From Amphibalanus amphitrite (taxonomy: Eukaryota > Arthropoda > Thecostraca > Balanomorpha > Balanidae), in contig NW_024883040.1 of assembly GCF_019059575.1 (NCBI RefSeq), forward strand, positions 62,001 to 126,000: a stretch of 64,000 nt of DNA. Reading direction: 5' to 3'. The first letter of the stretch is position 1, and the number at the start of each line of letters is the position of its first letter. A model generated the notes under the pieces. The model searched no databases. It saw only the letters and a program-made list of their open reading frames with translations, and was not told where the DNA came from. Below are positions 47,001 through 58,400 of this stretch, in pieces. Both the position numbers and the translations under genes were made by a program.

Positions 47001-47576
47001 GGACAGCCGAGGCAGGCCCGACGGCCGGCCGGCGCTGTTTTGATAGCGCGCCGCGACACAGCGCGCCGAGCACCGGACGCCGGTCAGCCGCGTGGTGCTG
47101 TGACAGCAGCCGCAGCGGCAGTCAGTCGCAGTCACAGTCAAAGTCAACGCCACAGAAACAGTCGCAGTCACAGCTGTAGTCACGCATACAACGGCGCCTG
47201 TAGTCTCAGGTGATGTCACAGTTCTGTTACAAGCATAGAGTTATAGATCGCAATCACACAATGCGTCACAACTACGAGTTCAAACTGCCCTTCGCATGAA
47301 GCATGTGAACCAAATCCACCACCGTCCTGGATTGGTCATGGTAGGCTATACCTCTTTCACGCCGAGTCGCTGCCAATCCACCCAGGGTGGGAGTCTCAGC
47401 CTCCCGCTCCCGTTGGAATGCTGGGCGTCGGCTGTCGGGAGGTCGGCCGGTGTAATTACCTGGGGTAGGCCGGCCACCGCGTGGGTGACGGCCGACACGG
47501 GACTATCTCAGTGAGACTGAGTGGCTGAGAAACCGTGGAGGGGGTATTCTGGCGGATGGACTGTAGACTGGACGGC
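41004..47576. other. Long gene-poor stretch of GC islands and AT-rich DNA
   Basis: GC-rich islands at 41.8-42.5, 45.6-46.05 and 46.4-47.2 kb have many overlapping frames on both strands without domains. 43.0-44.4 kb is AT-rich. Small repeats: GTGCAGTGTGCAGTGTGCAG near 43530-43550, (GGAC)3 near 44730, and degenerate CAGTCA/CAGTCG words at 47105-47190. The frame of 168 codons at 45584-46090 is the least repetitive but resembles nothing I know. Regulatory islands are possible; no gene can be supported. Confidence 0.4.
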
Positions 47577-47690
47577 GGACCGCCACCTCTGGACCATCCC
47601 CGGACCACCGGACCACCGGACCGCCACCTCTGGACCATCGCCCAGACCATCGGACCACTGTGGACCGTCCACCGGAGGACCGGGACCAAA
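47577..47690. repeat. Degenerate minisatellite of CCACCTCTGGACCATC units
   Basis: GGACCACCGGACCACCGGAC and two copies of CGCCACCTCTGGACCATC are the core, with further GGACC-rich variants. Pro/Gly/Trp-rich frames on both strands come from this repeat. Confidence 0.75.
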
Positions 47691-48946
47691 CCAAGCCGCC
47701 GCCACCGGACGTCGGCCGGCCAGGCATGGCCATTGTTGTCCGTTGGATGGTGGGGCATTTCCGCCGGCCGGGAGAGATTCGGTGGCGTTTCTGAGACGAT
47801 ATGACAGGTGTCAAACTTGGTAGCTCGTCAGGCGGACGGACACCGCGGTCACGCTCCTTTGACTTCGTCACAATGGTCGCTCTGGATAGTCCCCGGGCCG
47901 ACCTGGGTCTCAGCCGTCCCTCTCAGTGGGAGACATTCAGAGACAAATGACTGCCTGTGAGTGATGATTGTTTGGCTGTCTGTGGCCCGCACGGCGCCGG
48001 GTGGCGAGGGTGGTGTGCTGCAGAAGCGGCTGGCGGTGAACGGGTTCGTTAGCACGCCTGGGGTGGCATCTGGAGGGTACCGCACCGCTCCCCGGGCCTC
48101 TGAGCCCCTGCTACCGCCTACCGGTGCTGTATTTACGTTTGCCGCTGGCAGCTCACCGCACTGAATCAAGCCCAGCAGTGATTTACGGTGGTGGCCAGCG
48201 CGTTTAGATTTAGCGCGCCGACACTTGAAAGGTGATTTCTCACCGTCGCCGTCCGGCCAGCCGAGCCGCTCGTGCCTTGCTGCCCAGTCCTGAGCTGACG
48301 GACCGGACCAGGCCTGGTCTCGGAGTCTGGTCCCTGCTCAGGACCGCACGGCTTTGTGCTGGCGGTCGGAACGCTGGTGGTCCGCGGCCGGTGGCGGAAC
48401 GTGTGGATCCATGAATGAGCCCTGACCGGCGGCTATTGTGCCCCCCCCCCCCCCGACCACTGACCGGAGTTCGACCCGTCCCCCCTCCGCCAATACCACC
48501 GTCGGCACACCTCGTCTGCCCGGAAACGGTAGCCTTCGTCCGACGATGAACCACCCCCTCTCACTCTCGCCATCGAAGGCGTGTGCATTTCCATATGACG
48601 GCAGCGAAACCCTGACAATTTGGCCCGGCCGCCGGCGGCGAAACGCTTCCGGCACCTTTGTCAAGCCATACCGTGTGCTGTGGTCTGCCGGCCGGCCGGG
48701 CGAGCCTCGGTCCGTCTCTCTCGAGCTAGCGGACAGAACCCGACACGGCCACCATTGTTGGCCGCTGAGGTGGTAATGGATATAAGTGGCCAATGCCGGT
48801 GACCTTGGCGTGGCCCCCGTGACCCGTGATGGGCCGACTGGTGACCAGCGGACGGCCCTGGCGGTCCCCAAATCGGTCCGTCCTGTACCGACTAATTGGC
48901 TGGCGCTGGACGGCGATTGTTCGTACTGGCACTCCACCCAGTATAG
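47691..48946. other. GC-rich intergenic DNA, no supported gene
   Basis: It contains a C-run at about 48440-48453. Overlapping frames of 100-230 codons reflect GC content and, at the right end, the GAGT repeat. Nothing bounds an exon. Confidence 0.4.
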
Positions 48947-49010
48947 AGTGGAGTGAGTGAGTGGAGTGAGTGAGTGAGTGAGTGAGTGAGTGAGCGACTG
49001 AGTGAGTGGA
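48947..49010. repeat. (GAGT)n microsatellite
   Basis: About fourteen GAGT units, some interrupted by GGAGT. It produces a Thr-His-Ser-Leu repeat in the minus frame that continues into 48338-49030, which is therefore not a gene. Confidence 0.95.
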
Positions 49011-51082
49011 CTATCACCGTCAATCCACACAACACAGACTAGTGAGCGGATTATTCCAGGCTAGTGCCAACTGCCAGATGCACATGACGGCCTACAAGTA
49101 AGGAAACCACAACTAGCACAATGATCACAACCAAAACCACCGAGCTGATAAATCATTGCCGATGAGTCTCGTTTTTAATCATTGATCAGTCTTGAACATT
49201 TATCTCTGATCTGGTACATACTGGATTTCGTCTGGAATGCCACGGCCTACACCTTGAACTATTAGTCTGCATATGGCCTGCGCTAATAGCACCATAACCT
49301 GTTGCGCAACTGTAACGGCTATGGGCCGGCTCGTGGCTGAAAGACCACCTGCTGTGGCCTATGCAGTCAGCAACAAGTGCCCGCTGCTGGTGGCATTGAC
49401 CGTGACGGCGTGGACTGATGGAGGAATCGGCACTGACGGCTGTTGTATCTCTTGTATTTATAGCCGCGGCTACTGCTGTTACGTCTTCTGGACGGATATT
49501 CGTGAATCGAAACATTGATTTGTGTCGGACAGATTTGTATCACTCAAGTCACTCTCTGTTCTATCAATGGCACTCGCCGTGCCCGTCTGTTACTGTACCT
49601 GTCACGGAGCAGCCGTCTCCGTCACCTCCGTGACGGTCCGGCCGTCTCGCGTTGTTTGTGACGATTGTGACGCGTCCGTGACGCGCCTGTGGCCGGTGCG
49701 GCCGGACGTCGACCGGAACGGCCGGGCCACATGAATGGCATGCCCGGCGCTATTGTGTGGCCGGCGGCACACAGCTGGATTGTTTAGCCGGTCGGCGTTT
49801 TCCATAACAAGCTCTTCACACATGGACGGCTGGCGATCGTCCAGCCGCGCCGTGCCGTCTTGGCGAGACGCGTCTGTAGAGTCACGGTAGAGTCATGTGG
49901 AGTCACGGGGCAGTCGTGTGTCGAGTCATGGTAGAGTCGTAAGACGACATGCTTCCCAACTACTAATGCTCATGTGTGTCCCAGATTAGTGATATTATTT
50001 TTAGCCGGCTGTGGATGGAAAATTCACCGGCTGCCGGTGGCATGCCGGGCTGCGCTGGGGCGGATGACGGACTCTGGGTCGGATTGTGCCATTGGGTGGG
50101 ATAGGGTGACGGACCCCGTGGCATGACTGGTCAGAGCCGACGGTCACGGGTGCGCTGGGTCCACTGAGCATCAGGTGCGACGATTTAACGGCCTTACGGC
50201 CGAGTGGCTTCAACTTTCAACTTCTGAACCCAACGACTTGGCTATGGTCAGGTGGGCTGATGGCGGTGTGAGGTTCAGGCTGAGGTCAATGTTTGAAATC
50301 GTCCAGAATGTAACATTCTGAACTTGAAGTATGTGCTTTGTTCTTTTGGCCGGCACACCTAGTAACAAGAACTGTTAAACAAGCTTCATTTTTTTTTTTT
50401 AGACAATGAAGCTGGGTGTTCAGGATGGCTGGCTGCGATTAAAGCCAAGGAAGGGAGAGTCCTAAATAATAGGCGAAAGCCCCCATATTCCGAGTGTCCG
50501 CCGGCCGGCCGACCTGGGCTGAGGTGGCGTGTCCTGACCGCCAGGAAACGTTTCTCGGTGCCTGGCGACTTCCGGCGCTTTCACGGCGCGGCAGCCACTG
50601 TCCCTTCCTGCCGCCCGGTGACCGCGCTGACCCCTGACCTCTGACCTCTGACCCGTGACCCGGCGGCCGGCTGACCGCCCTGACCCAGCTGCGCCCCGGA
50701 GGTGCTGACCGCCGGCCCCGGCCGCCCGGCTGGACGCCAGTTTATGACGTGTAATGGTGATACTGCACCGTATCAGTGTCCACATCCGACCCGCTACAGA
50801 CCCGCTCTGCCGACCTCACACCGGTTAGCAGGGCGTCCCGCTTCTTTGGAGAGCACTTTCTCCTTCCCCAGCAACCCTTACCATCTCGCTGCTTCTGTAG
50901 CAGCCCTATCTTGGTCATCATCTTGCCCCAGCAGTCGACCCGCGGAGACACAGCAGCATCTCTAGAGATGTTCATCCCTTCTTACTGCTCCGCCGTCACT
51001 TCAGACAGTGATAACGGCGCTCTGAACCGACCCACACTCTGCCAGTAAACAGACCGGCACGTAGTCTGTGTCAGAATCGGAC
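49011..51082. other. Intergenic DNA with short degenerate repeats
   Basis: GTAGAGTCATG-like units recur at about 49873-49940. TGACCYC units recur at 50629-50665 (CCCTGACCTCTGACCTCTG). A small hairpin AGCTTCATT ... AATGAAGCT around a T run lies near 50383-50415. No gene is supported. Confidence 0.45.
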
Positions 51083-51701
51083 CACCGCACTATGGTTGGA
51101 AACGGCCTCACGGATGGCCGTGGGCAATTTCGGAATATATGTATATTTGGGGTGTCATTCTGTTGCAAATTGATGAAATGTTTTGAATTGGGCAGAAAAA
51201 ATTATTTAGTTGCGCATTTAGTCTCCATTATTGTACGTGGAATCGGGAGTTTCTGACAGTGACTTTTTTGGTGCGCCGTCAAAGGTTTAAACAACCTTTG
51301 ATGTGGAGTACCTCCATGACGTTGTAAAACTGGATTATTATATATCAAAATAATCCTTGTTATGTTGGCTATCGAGTGGAGTGACTCTTTTTCCCATGCG
51401 TGTTCAAAATCAGGAACGGCATTGCATTCTGTTTGCAGTGTCACCACAGCAATATTTGCAAAATTGCGTTTATGTTTCATTGGACATACAAAAAGTTCTC
51501 CATCGACCTCCATTGAGCTTTTTGGCAGAATAAATCGCTGTTCAATTCTGCGTAAGGGGAACGTAAAAGCAGACTGCGCACTTGTGCGCAAAATCGTCCG
51601 TGAAGCGTCATCTCCCGAGGCGTACCTACCCGTCGCTTCGTTAGCACCAGGTCGGCTCGTCAGTCTTGCAATCGCTTATCCTTATAAATGATGGTAAGAA
51701 G

Positions 51702-51985
51702 CAGGGTTGCGGAGTCGTGGTGGCGCCAAATCCGACTCCGACTACGACTCCGACTCCTGACTCGTTGCCATGACTCCGGCCGACTCTGTCTCCGACTCCG
51801 GACCCCTGCCAGTGTTTCGGAGTCGCGATGGAGCTGTTCCGATTCGGACCGACTCCGACTTCCACTGCGGGCTCCTGACCGACCCCGACTCCGACTCCGA
51901 CTCCTGGCTCGTTGCCACGACTCTGGGCGACTCTGACTCCGACTCCGACTCCGACTCCGACTCTGACTTCGACTCCGCACCCCTC
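51702..51985. mobile_element. hAT MITE with GACTCC repeats, nested in the Transib element
   Basis: It begins CAGGGTTGCGGAGTCG and ends CGACTCCGCACCCCTC, with the 8-bp duplication GTAAGAAG at 51694-51701 and 51986-51993. It is the same family as the dimer at 15.6 kb, with matching TIR and GGAGTC tandem body, but more diverged and in monomer form. Frames with Ser-Arg or Asp-Ser repeats on the two strands are by-products. Confidence 0.93.
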
Positions 51986-51993
51986 GTAAGAAG

Positions 51994-52379
51994 TAACTGC
52001 TCGCCCCTGCACCTGGAGTATGAATATCGTGCAAACGTGTATGGATATCCTGGAGTATGGATATGGATATCCACTGACAGAACAGACATACAGACATGCT
52101 GTAAACTCCATTACACTGCCAATACCATGGCAAATCAAATGGCTATCTATGGTTTTTGATCATCGTTCTACAGTTTCCAAAATCTTGAACTGAATGTTGG
52201 CAATTTCTCGTGACTACTTCACGACCATGACGCATGCATTTCTGAAATTGATCTTTTTTCAACCAGCCACGTACTCGTATGATAAAATGAATGTCACCAT
52301 CGTGTTCTACGCCCAAAAGTACCCATAAAACATGTGTCATGCATGGGCTGCGGATAGGTACCAGTTTTAATTTTCGGGG
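51994..52379. other. Transib interior, unique sequence
   Basis: A minus frame at 52143-52340 reads fairly protein-like (GDIHFIIRVRGWLKKDQFQ) but is only 65 codons and unrecognised. It could be a remnant of a coding part of the element. GGATAT words near 52040-52070 form a short repeat. Confidence 0.35.
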
Positions 52380-52845
52380 TTATGTGCTTACCTGATTGAC
52401 CTGACTTTGACCCTGGCCAGTGGCCTATGCTTGACTGACCCCTACATTGATCTGACACTCTTTTAGCACTTATATGAAGGGTTGTGACAGTTGTGACAGT
52501 TGTGACAGATTGTTTAGGACCAACTGATGACTGAATTTATTTAGGACCAACTGATGACGATATAATCGAAACGCGAAACGCGAGGCACCGATTGCGAGGT
52601 TCTAAAGTCCATGCTACTGAAAGCCCGATTTCAAGTGTTTGACCTGACCTTGACCCGACCTGTGACCTCGAAATTCAGCTTTAAAGTATTCATGTGAATC
52701 GTCTCGTCGCGTTCTTCTTTCGTTTGCCGCGCCTCGTGCGTTTCGCTGCGCCTATTTGTTCGCGAGTTATCGGCTGGGGGCGTTGAACGCCCCCCCCCCG
52801 GCAAACGGCGGATGGGGAAATGCCCCAGCAACTGCCGGGTTAATC
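52380..52845 (-). mobile_element. One end of a second TTAA-type element
   Basis: Read on the minus strand it begins TTAACCCGGCAGTTGCTGGG, a TTAA followed by CCC and a short palindrome. A run of ten G, GTTATCGGC-like sequence and clusters of AGGTCA half-sites follow, the same order of parts as the end of the 34-kb element but with different sequence. The opposite end was not found; the block fades near 52380. Small duplications (TTGTGACAG three times near 52485-52510, TTTAGGACCAACTGATGAC twice near 52513-52560) lie within it. Its membership of the TTAA family is inference. Confidence 0.4.
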
Positions 52846-53189
52846 TGACGCATGTTTTGTCATTTGATCGTCATTTTATTTCTTACTTTTTTGCCTAATC
52901 TAAAAAAAAAATCATAAATACTCTTTCTCCAAATTTGTGACCCTTTATGACCAATAGTAAGACACTGTGCGTCACTACGTTGATATTTCTCGCCCTAAAG
53001 CATAACAACAATATCCATTCAGTAATAGCAGTATTCAAAACATGTTCAAAATGCCTCACGATATCGATAACATAACGAAAGACATAGGCGACTTATGACA
53101 TACTTGCAATGATGACGTCACACACGCGTGACGTGACGTGACCTCGTCATTTCTGAGTTACTGTATGATGCACGAAAGACACTGGTATA

Positions 53190-53238
53190 CCTATGCAAAG
53201 TTTCATCGCAGTCGGTCTACGCATTAACAAGTTATGGG
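53190..53238 (-). repeat. Shared 45-bp motif in the Transib-type element
   Basis: On the minus strand this reads CCCATAACTTGTTAATGCGT, then AGACCGACTGCGATGAAACTTTGCATA. It matches, position by position at most informative bases, the motif at 34074-34120 and in the 128-bp units at 28.4-28.7 kb. Confidence 0.55.
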
Positions 53239-53354
53239 CAAAACATTTTTTCGCGTTGACCCCCGGCCATCCGTGAGGCCGTTTCCAACCATAGTGCACC
53301 GTCACTTGCGTCACCCCTGAGGGGGCGACTGTGCCATGGTCGACTCGGCGGGGC

Positions 53355-53452
53355 GCTGGTGTTGGTGTTGGTAGGTGGTGTTGTGTCAGTGTGTCAAGTG
53401 TCAGTGAGTCAGTAGGTATTGGTGTGTCAGTATTTTAGTGTCAGTAGTGATG
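53355..53452. repeat. Degenerate GTGTTGGT and GTGTCAGT repeats
   Basis: GGTGTTGGTGTTGGTAGGTG is followed by four or five GTGTCAGT-like units. It is short and imperfect, and lies just upstream of the candidate microexon. Confidence 0.65.
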
Positions 53453-53491
53453 GTGGGCGACCCACTGACGATATCGTTTTACCTGTTGCAG

Positions 53492-53536
53492 GGATGCTGC
53501 TGCTGCACGAAGCCATCTGCTGTCAGGGCAACTCTG
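53492..53536 (+). CDS. Candidate 45-nt internal microexon, gene unidentified
   Basis: TTTTACCTGTTGCAG precedes the segment (good pyrimidine tract and acceptor) and CTCTG|GTGAGT follows (strong donor at 53537). The length is 15 codons exactly, so inclusion keeps frame. In the register that starts after two bases it encodes MLLLHEAICCQGNS, a natural-looking peptide; the other registers give Cys or Ala runs. I do not recognise the protein. If real it belongs to a + strand gene. Chance pairing of two good splice sites in 64 kb is possible. Confidence 0.33.
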
Positions 53537-54055
53537 GTGAGTACCTAGTATGGAAAGTGCAGACCCCGATGCCTGGTTTAGGAAACGGTCTGGAAAAGTT
53601 TCATAGGTTAAAAGAGGTTCTTTTTGTTTTCAACGGGTATATCATTTGAAATCAATGAGCCAAAATTCGTCCTTACCCGTTACCGTATAACCATCGATCA
53701 AGCAGCGCAATCCCAACTGTAGTTGCATTATTGTCCACTAGATGGCACTGAGAACGAGCGCCTGCAGCTAGACTGTGCTGCAAGGCTTGAACGCTCCGGG
53801 CCGAGCGCACTGGACACTCCCTCAAGGAGCGAACGACATGGCCTTCCTCCATGGCTCGTAGGGAAGCGCATTTTTATTCCACCGACCAGGGTGACGCCCT
53901 CTCACAGGCCACAGGCCGCCTCCACCGCCACGCTCAAAACAGCGTCACTACCGGCCACCGGAGCCGATTGGCCATCGTTACGGCTCTGTTGACCTTCGTG
54001 ACGGGGGTGTGACAAAGCGGGCGGCCGGCGGGCCGGGCCGGCCGCCCGGTCACCA
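53537..54055. other. Unique DNA between the two Transib elements
   Basis: Probable intron if the microexon is real. A GC-rich patch with GGCCGG words lies at 54020-54050. A + frame at 53723-53992 (89 codons) has no recognised domain. Confidence 0.35.
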
Positions 54056-54060
54056 CAATG

Positions 54061-55396
54061 CACTATGGGTCCGATGCACGATTTAGCACGCCAAAAATAA
54101 TTTAGGTGACTTTCTCAAAATGGCTTGAAATGTGACACAAACGACGTAAAAATGTCCATATTTTGCGAACACAGCAGTAATTTTTGCCAAAAATGTCACA
54201 TGTACCCAATATTTCATCGCAAACTGACACATATCATGGAACGCCATTGCCTTGTCCACGTCCGAGAGAAAAGGGACGTCGGAATTACCCGAGTATAGGC
54301 GGTTCTAAATAATAGTTAAACGGAAATATTTGGTCAAAACTAATAAGTTGAAGCTTGGGCAATGTGATGAATGCAAAAAAGTCAGCTGTGTCATTGCTTG
54401 TTTATTGTCACAGCTAATTTAAATGTCCATGTCACAGATGTGTGTGCAATGCTTCAAGAGACTTACAAATACAGAGCAATACTAAATGCCCCCCAATGCC
54501 CCCCGGTATTTTTGATATTACCTTGCTCCCCAATACTTGCCTGACCAGAAACAAGGTCAGTTAGCTGCGTCCACCTGCGACGAAGCAAGTTATGAAGCTT
54601 TTTTCCGATGATGTCCGTGCGCTTAGCTGCGGCTGTGACATACCGGCGAGCGCTGCGGCAGGGTCACAAAGGCAAAAATACCAGGGTATTGGTGGATACG
54701 AATAATGTTTTATAGACATCTATGACAGAAACTCATAACTGATGGCTTTGCAAAAAAAGCAGTTCTTTCGGGTTAGCGGTCCGAATTCCGGACATTCCAG
54801 CACTAGTCTGGCGACCTGGCCCTCAGGCGGTTTGACCGCGTGCCCGGCCCACTGTACCCACGTGGCCGGGGTAGTTTGAGCTTGACGATTGTAGCGAGCG
54901 CACGTATATTCTTGTCGTTCCATCACTAGCAAAACAGGCAGATAAGCAATGTGTATTGCTTACAAAGCCATTCTTGACATCGTCTTGACCAGTGCAGATG
55001 GTGTAGGGCCGGTTCAAGTATAAGGATTTTTCAGCTAGCATTGCTCGTATTTTGAATGCTTAATTGACGACTGATGACATTTGAGCACTGGGAAAGCTGC
55101 TTAACAAGTTAAAGGAAAAATGAATAGCCGCTAATCGCAATGAAGATCGCTTTCTGTCAAGAAACCGAAATTGGACTCAGCTGACATTTTGTCTGTCAGA
55201 GCCTGCACCCTGAAAACGGTTGACATAAAAACGTCCAGCACTACTATATAGGTACACACGTCACATCTCACATGTCACACGGTACCTACATGTTTAGAAA
55301 TCACGCAAAATCCATTTCGGATGTTCTGGCTTTCATCTCTGGTGTAAAGGCAGTTATTATTTTTGGCGTGCTAATTCCTGCATCGGACCCATAGTG
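54061..55396. mobile_element. Second Transib-type element, 1.34 kb
   Basis: The 41-bp terminal inverted repeats (54061-54101 and 55356-55396) start CACTATGGGTCCGATGCA and differ at two positions. The 5-bp duplication CAATG is perfect at 54056-54060 and 55397-55401. After the shared CACTATGG the ends differ from those of the 51-kb element, so these are two families of one superfamily. The interior is AT-rich, with a GC-rich part near 54.8 kb on the minus strand; frames are under 75 codons and no transposase is seen. The few mismatches between the ends suggest it is not very old. Confidence 0.88.
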
Positions 55397-55401
55397 CAAT
55401 G

Positions 55402-58400
55402 GGTCGAACTCGACCCGCCGCTGCCGGCAGCCCAGCTATATCGCCCACTCGACCCCGCTCTTCAGCGGGCCGACGCGGGCGCTCTACGGGAAACTGTGGT
55501 GCTCTCTATTTATAGTCACCGTGGTGCTCTCGACCTGAGGGGCCAGCCGACAATGTAGAAACACGCGGCGGCATGGAGATGCCCGCCGCCCGCTTTTCTC
55601 CGAAAATGGCTCCTTTTTCGTGGTATGCGGTATTTTTAGTGGAGTGGGTTTATTCAAGACAAGAGTTCCCACAGCAGAACTGACAGCGGGAAAGTTTGGC
55701 TGTTGGAGCCACAGCCCAGCGCACAAACTTGGTGATGATGTTACCATGCCTCAGGTCGTTTGTTAAGTGTCGGGAATTACCTTGCTGTTCATTGGGATAT
55801 CTATTTAAGTAAGCAGGTTAGTAAGCAAGAATTTAGCCAAATTCTGCAGCTGTTTCTGCTGCCTAAATAGGATTATCGAACGCATTTCCGAGGGATTCCC
55901 TTCTGGCATGTAAACAGTTTGGACAACACAACTCACAGTCTGTCAGTCGTCCCAAACTCGCCTGTCCGATACACATCTTCCTCCTTGTACGATCCGTGTT
56001 CGGGCGCGTCCGGCGACTCATTAACGCTCTCCATCGATGGGCGCGCACTGCTCCAATCAGTGTAACATCCTCCTCCGTCCCTCTCTCTCTCCTCGTCTCC
56101 TCTCTCCGGAGCGTCTGCCGCCGCCGGGCGGAGTCGGCCGCTCATCGGATCAAGGCGAACGGAGCGGAGCGAGAGTCGCGACCCAGCGGGGTGGCCGGTT
56201 TTTGCTGGAGTGACCGTGGCCACAGCTGGTGACCCCAAAGGCGACCTTGTGATCCAGACCGTCAGCTGGGGAACCATAACAATGGAGGGGAGGGGAGGGG
56301 GCTGGGGAGAGGCGGGAACGTCATGCATGCGGATGCCATGGGCGGTTTGGACATCCGTGTATTAGCATTACGCGCTATGGTTCACACGCGCCACTGTTCA
56401 GTGAACACTCGATGGATGGTTGTAATGCGCTCACTATTCGCTTTATTGGTTTTCGTGGTACCCCGTTAATGACAATTAATCGTTAAGCACCCAAGTCAAA
56501 TGAAAATATTCTGGAATCCCAACGACCACCAGTATTTCATTGTTCTGATTATAAACAAATAACCTGGGTTAACAAGAAACCAGGCAATACCTGCAGCGGG
56601 TTATGGTCAAATAACCTCATTAGTCCGACGTTGGCGACCGGCAGGCCTAGAAAACGGAATCAGTGGAGGCTGGGGCTTCGTGACCTCGCTTAATTGGCCT
56701 CTGGTCTCTGAATTATGGCCGACTCGGTCCAAATCAAATAGCCAATAAAATTATGACGACCTTAACGGCCGAATCTACCGCGCACGCAAGTGAAACCCAA
56801 AAGAAACAGACTTGATGCAGACGTGGGTGGTGTGATGTTTTAAACGCTTAAATTGAATTTTGGGCTGTATTAATGCAATATTTCTCAAATCTCCCATCGC
56901 GAAATGTGTTTGGGCATTCATATTTCCACATTCCGCACGCAGATTCATTTTTCTCTGAGGAAAAAAACTGGCCCTGTCTGGCTACAAAATTATATATCAC
57001 ACTATAAGGTGATATATCATTTTGCAAAGGTCCGCAGCCATTCACCGCGCTGGCCACCGCTCCTTCACGGGTCAGCCAACCTGAGGCGTCTGGCGTCCTT
57101 CGATATGGACTAGAGCCGCCGCCGGCCCGGCAAATAGTCATAAATCTGGCGACGGATGGTGCGGCGGCCGACCGCCTATCGGTGGCCGGATTTGAGCGGA
57201 TTTGTCTGCGAATACGGCCGGCGGGAGGTCCTGTGCTCGGTGCCCTACTGGCCCCCGTGGCCTCATGACGTACAGGTCACTCCCCCGGATCAGCGACCAT
57301 TGCTCTTGATAGCTGATAATCGCACGTGAGAAGGACTGGGAGCGTACTGATATACTTGTTTTATTTGATAAAAGAAGCCTCATCATCAGTAACTCCTCGG
57401 TATAGGCTATAGCTACGATTTTACGCTTAATTAGGATGTTGTTAATTTTTTATCAAATATCTCGAAGGTTTATCATCATGTAAATTAAATGCACCAACAA
57501 CCAAGTGACAAAGGCTAAACGGTTTCCACTACCCAGGATAAGCAAGTGTTACCGCATGCCCTAAAGACGAGCATTGTGTCCAAATCTCAACGCTCGAGGT
57601 GCCGCTCTTTCGGCGATGGGTTGTGGATCAAAAGTCATTGATGGGTCAGTGGGGAGTCACTGGTCGGTCAGCAATGGCTCAGCTGTGGGTCAAAGATGGG
57701 TCAGCAGTAGGCCCCGTGCCTCTGCGTCACGGCCATCCCATCGTGCCGTGCCCACCGTCTCCCGGCGTCCCAAACAGGGTCATTACGGGTGCGCCGCTCT
57801 GCCTTTGTGCCCTCCGCCGCGCCGACAGGCCTTCCGACGTGAGATTAGCATCGGCGCGTCGTTTGCAACCGAGGTTCATTAGCTGCGTTCGGCACGCGGC
57901 AGCCAGTTACCGTTCTGCGGACGCTGTCTTCCGGCCCGGATGGCGAGCCACCGTACCGGCGGCCAATGATGTGTTTGTCGTGTTTGTCGCGCGCTGTTTG
58001 TGTGGTTTGTGTATGGGGGACAATGAAAATGTTTCACACAATGTAGTGGTGACACGACACTTTGCAATCTGCACCCGGTCGGTGCTTTTTCGACATGATA
58101 ATGCATGCACATCGCACGAGGGATGTGCACCTGAAGTGTTATTCTACTCGTAAACGTCACGATATGCACGAATGTGGCACAAATGTGCAGCATGACGGAG
58201 ATAACGTATTTTCTTAGGCGCTGTCTGCTCCGTTAGGTTCCACGGTAGCGCAGTTGGTGTTCCAGGAATGTGTGACAGTTTTCGCCGTGTCGGCGGCGCG
58301 TCGTCTCATGTCGAGCACGGCGGTATCATGCCGGTGATGTCGGCACATCGCGACAGTCGTTATCAGGTGGTGCTGTCGCGCGGAGCCTCCGTCGGGGGTC

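Larger units (their letters stand above)
51088..53296. mobile_element. Transib-type element, 2.2 kb, with nested insertions
   Basis: Perfect 33-bp terminal inverted repeats start CACTATGGTTGGAAACGGCC (51088-51120 and 53264-53296). The 5-bp duplication CACCG flanks the element at 51083-51087 and 53297-53301. CACWATG-type ends and 5-bp GC-rich duplications characterise Transib, the superfamily related to the RAG1 recombinase. No transposase is recognised; the longest interior frames are about 130-165 codons, and some come from nested repeats. A hAT MITE (51702-51985) and one end of a TTAA-type element (to 52845) lie inside, so this element is older than both. It is probably non-autonomous. Confidence 0.85.

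Noticed and set aside
48338-49030. 230-codon minus-strand frame with Thr-His-Ser-Leu repeats
   Set aside because: Its start is the (GAGT)n microsatellite and the remainder overlaps several frames on the other strand.
58237-58310. Possible tRNA gene or tRNA-derived SINE (A-box-like TAGCGCAGTTGGT)
   Set aside because: No B box, no acceptor-stem pairing and no cloverleaf could be found.
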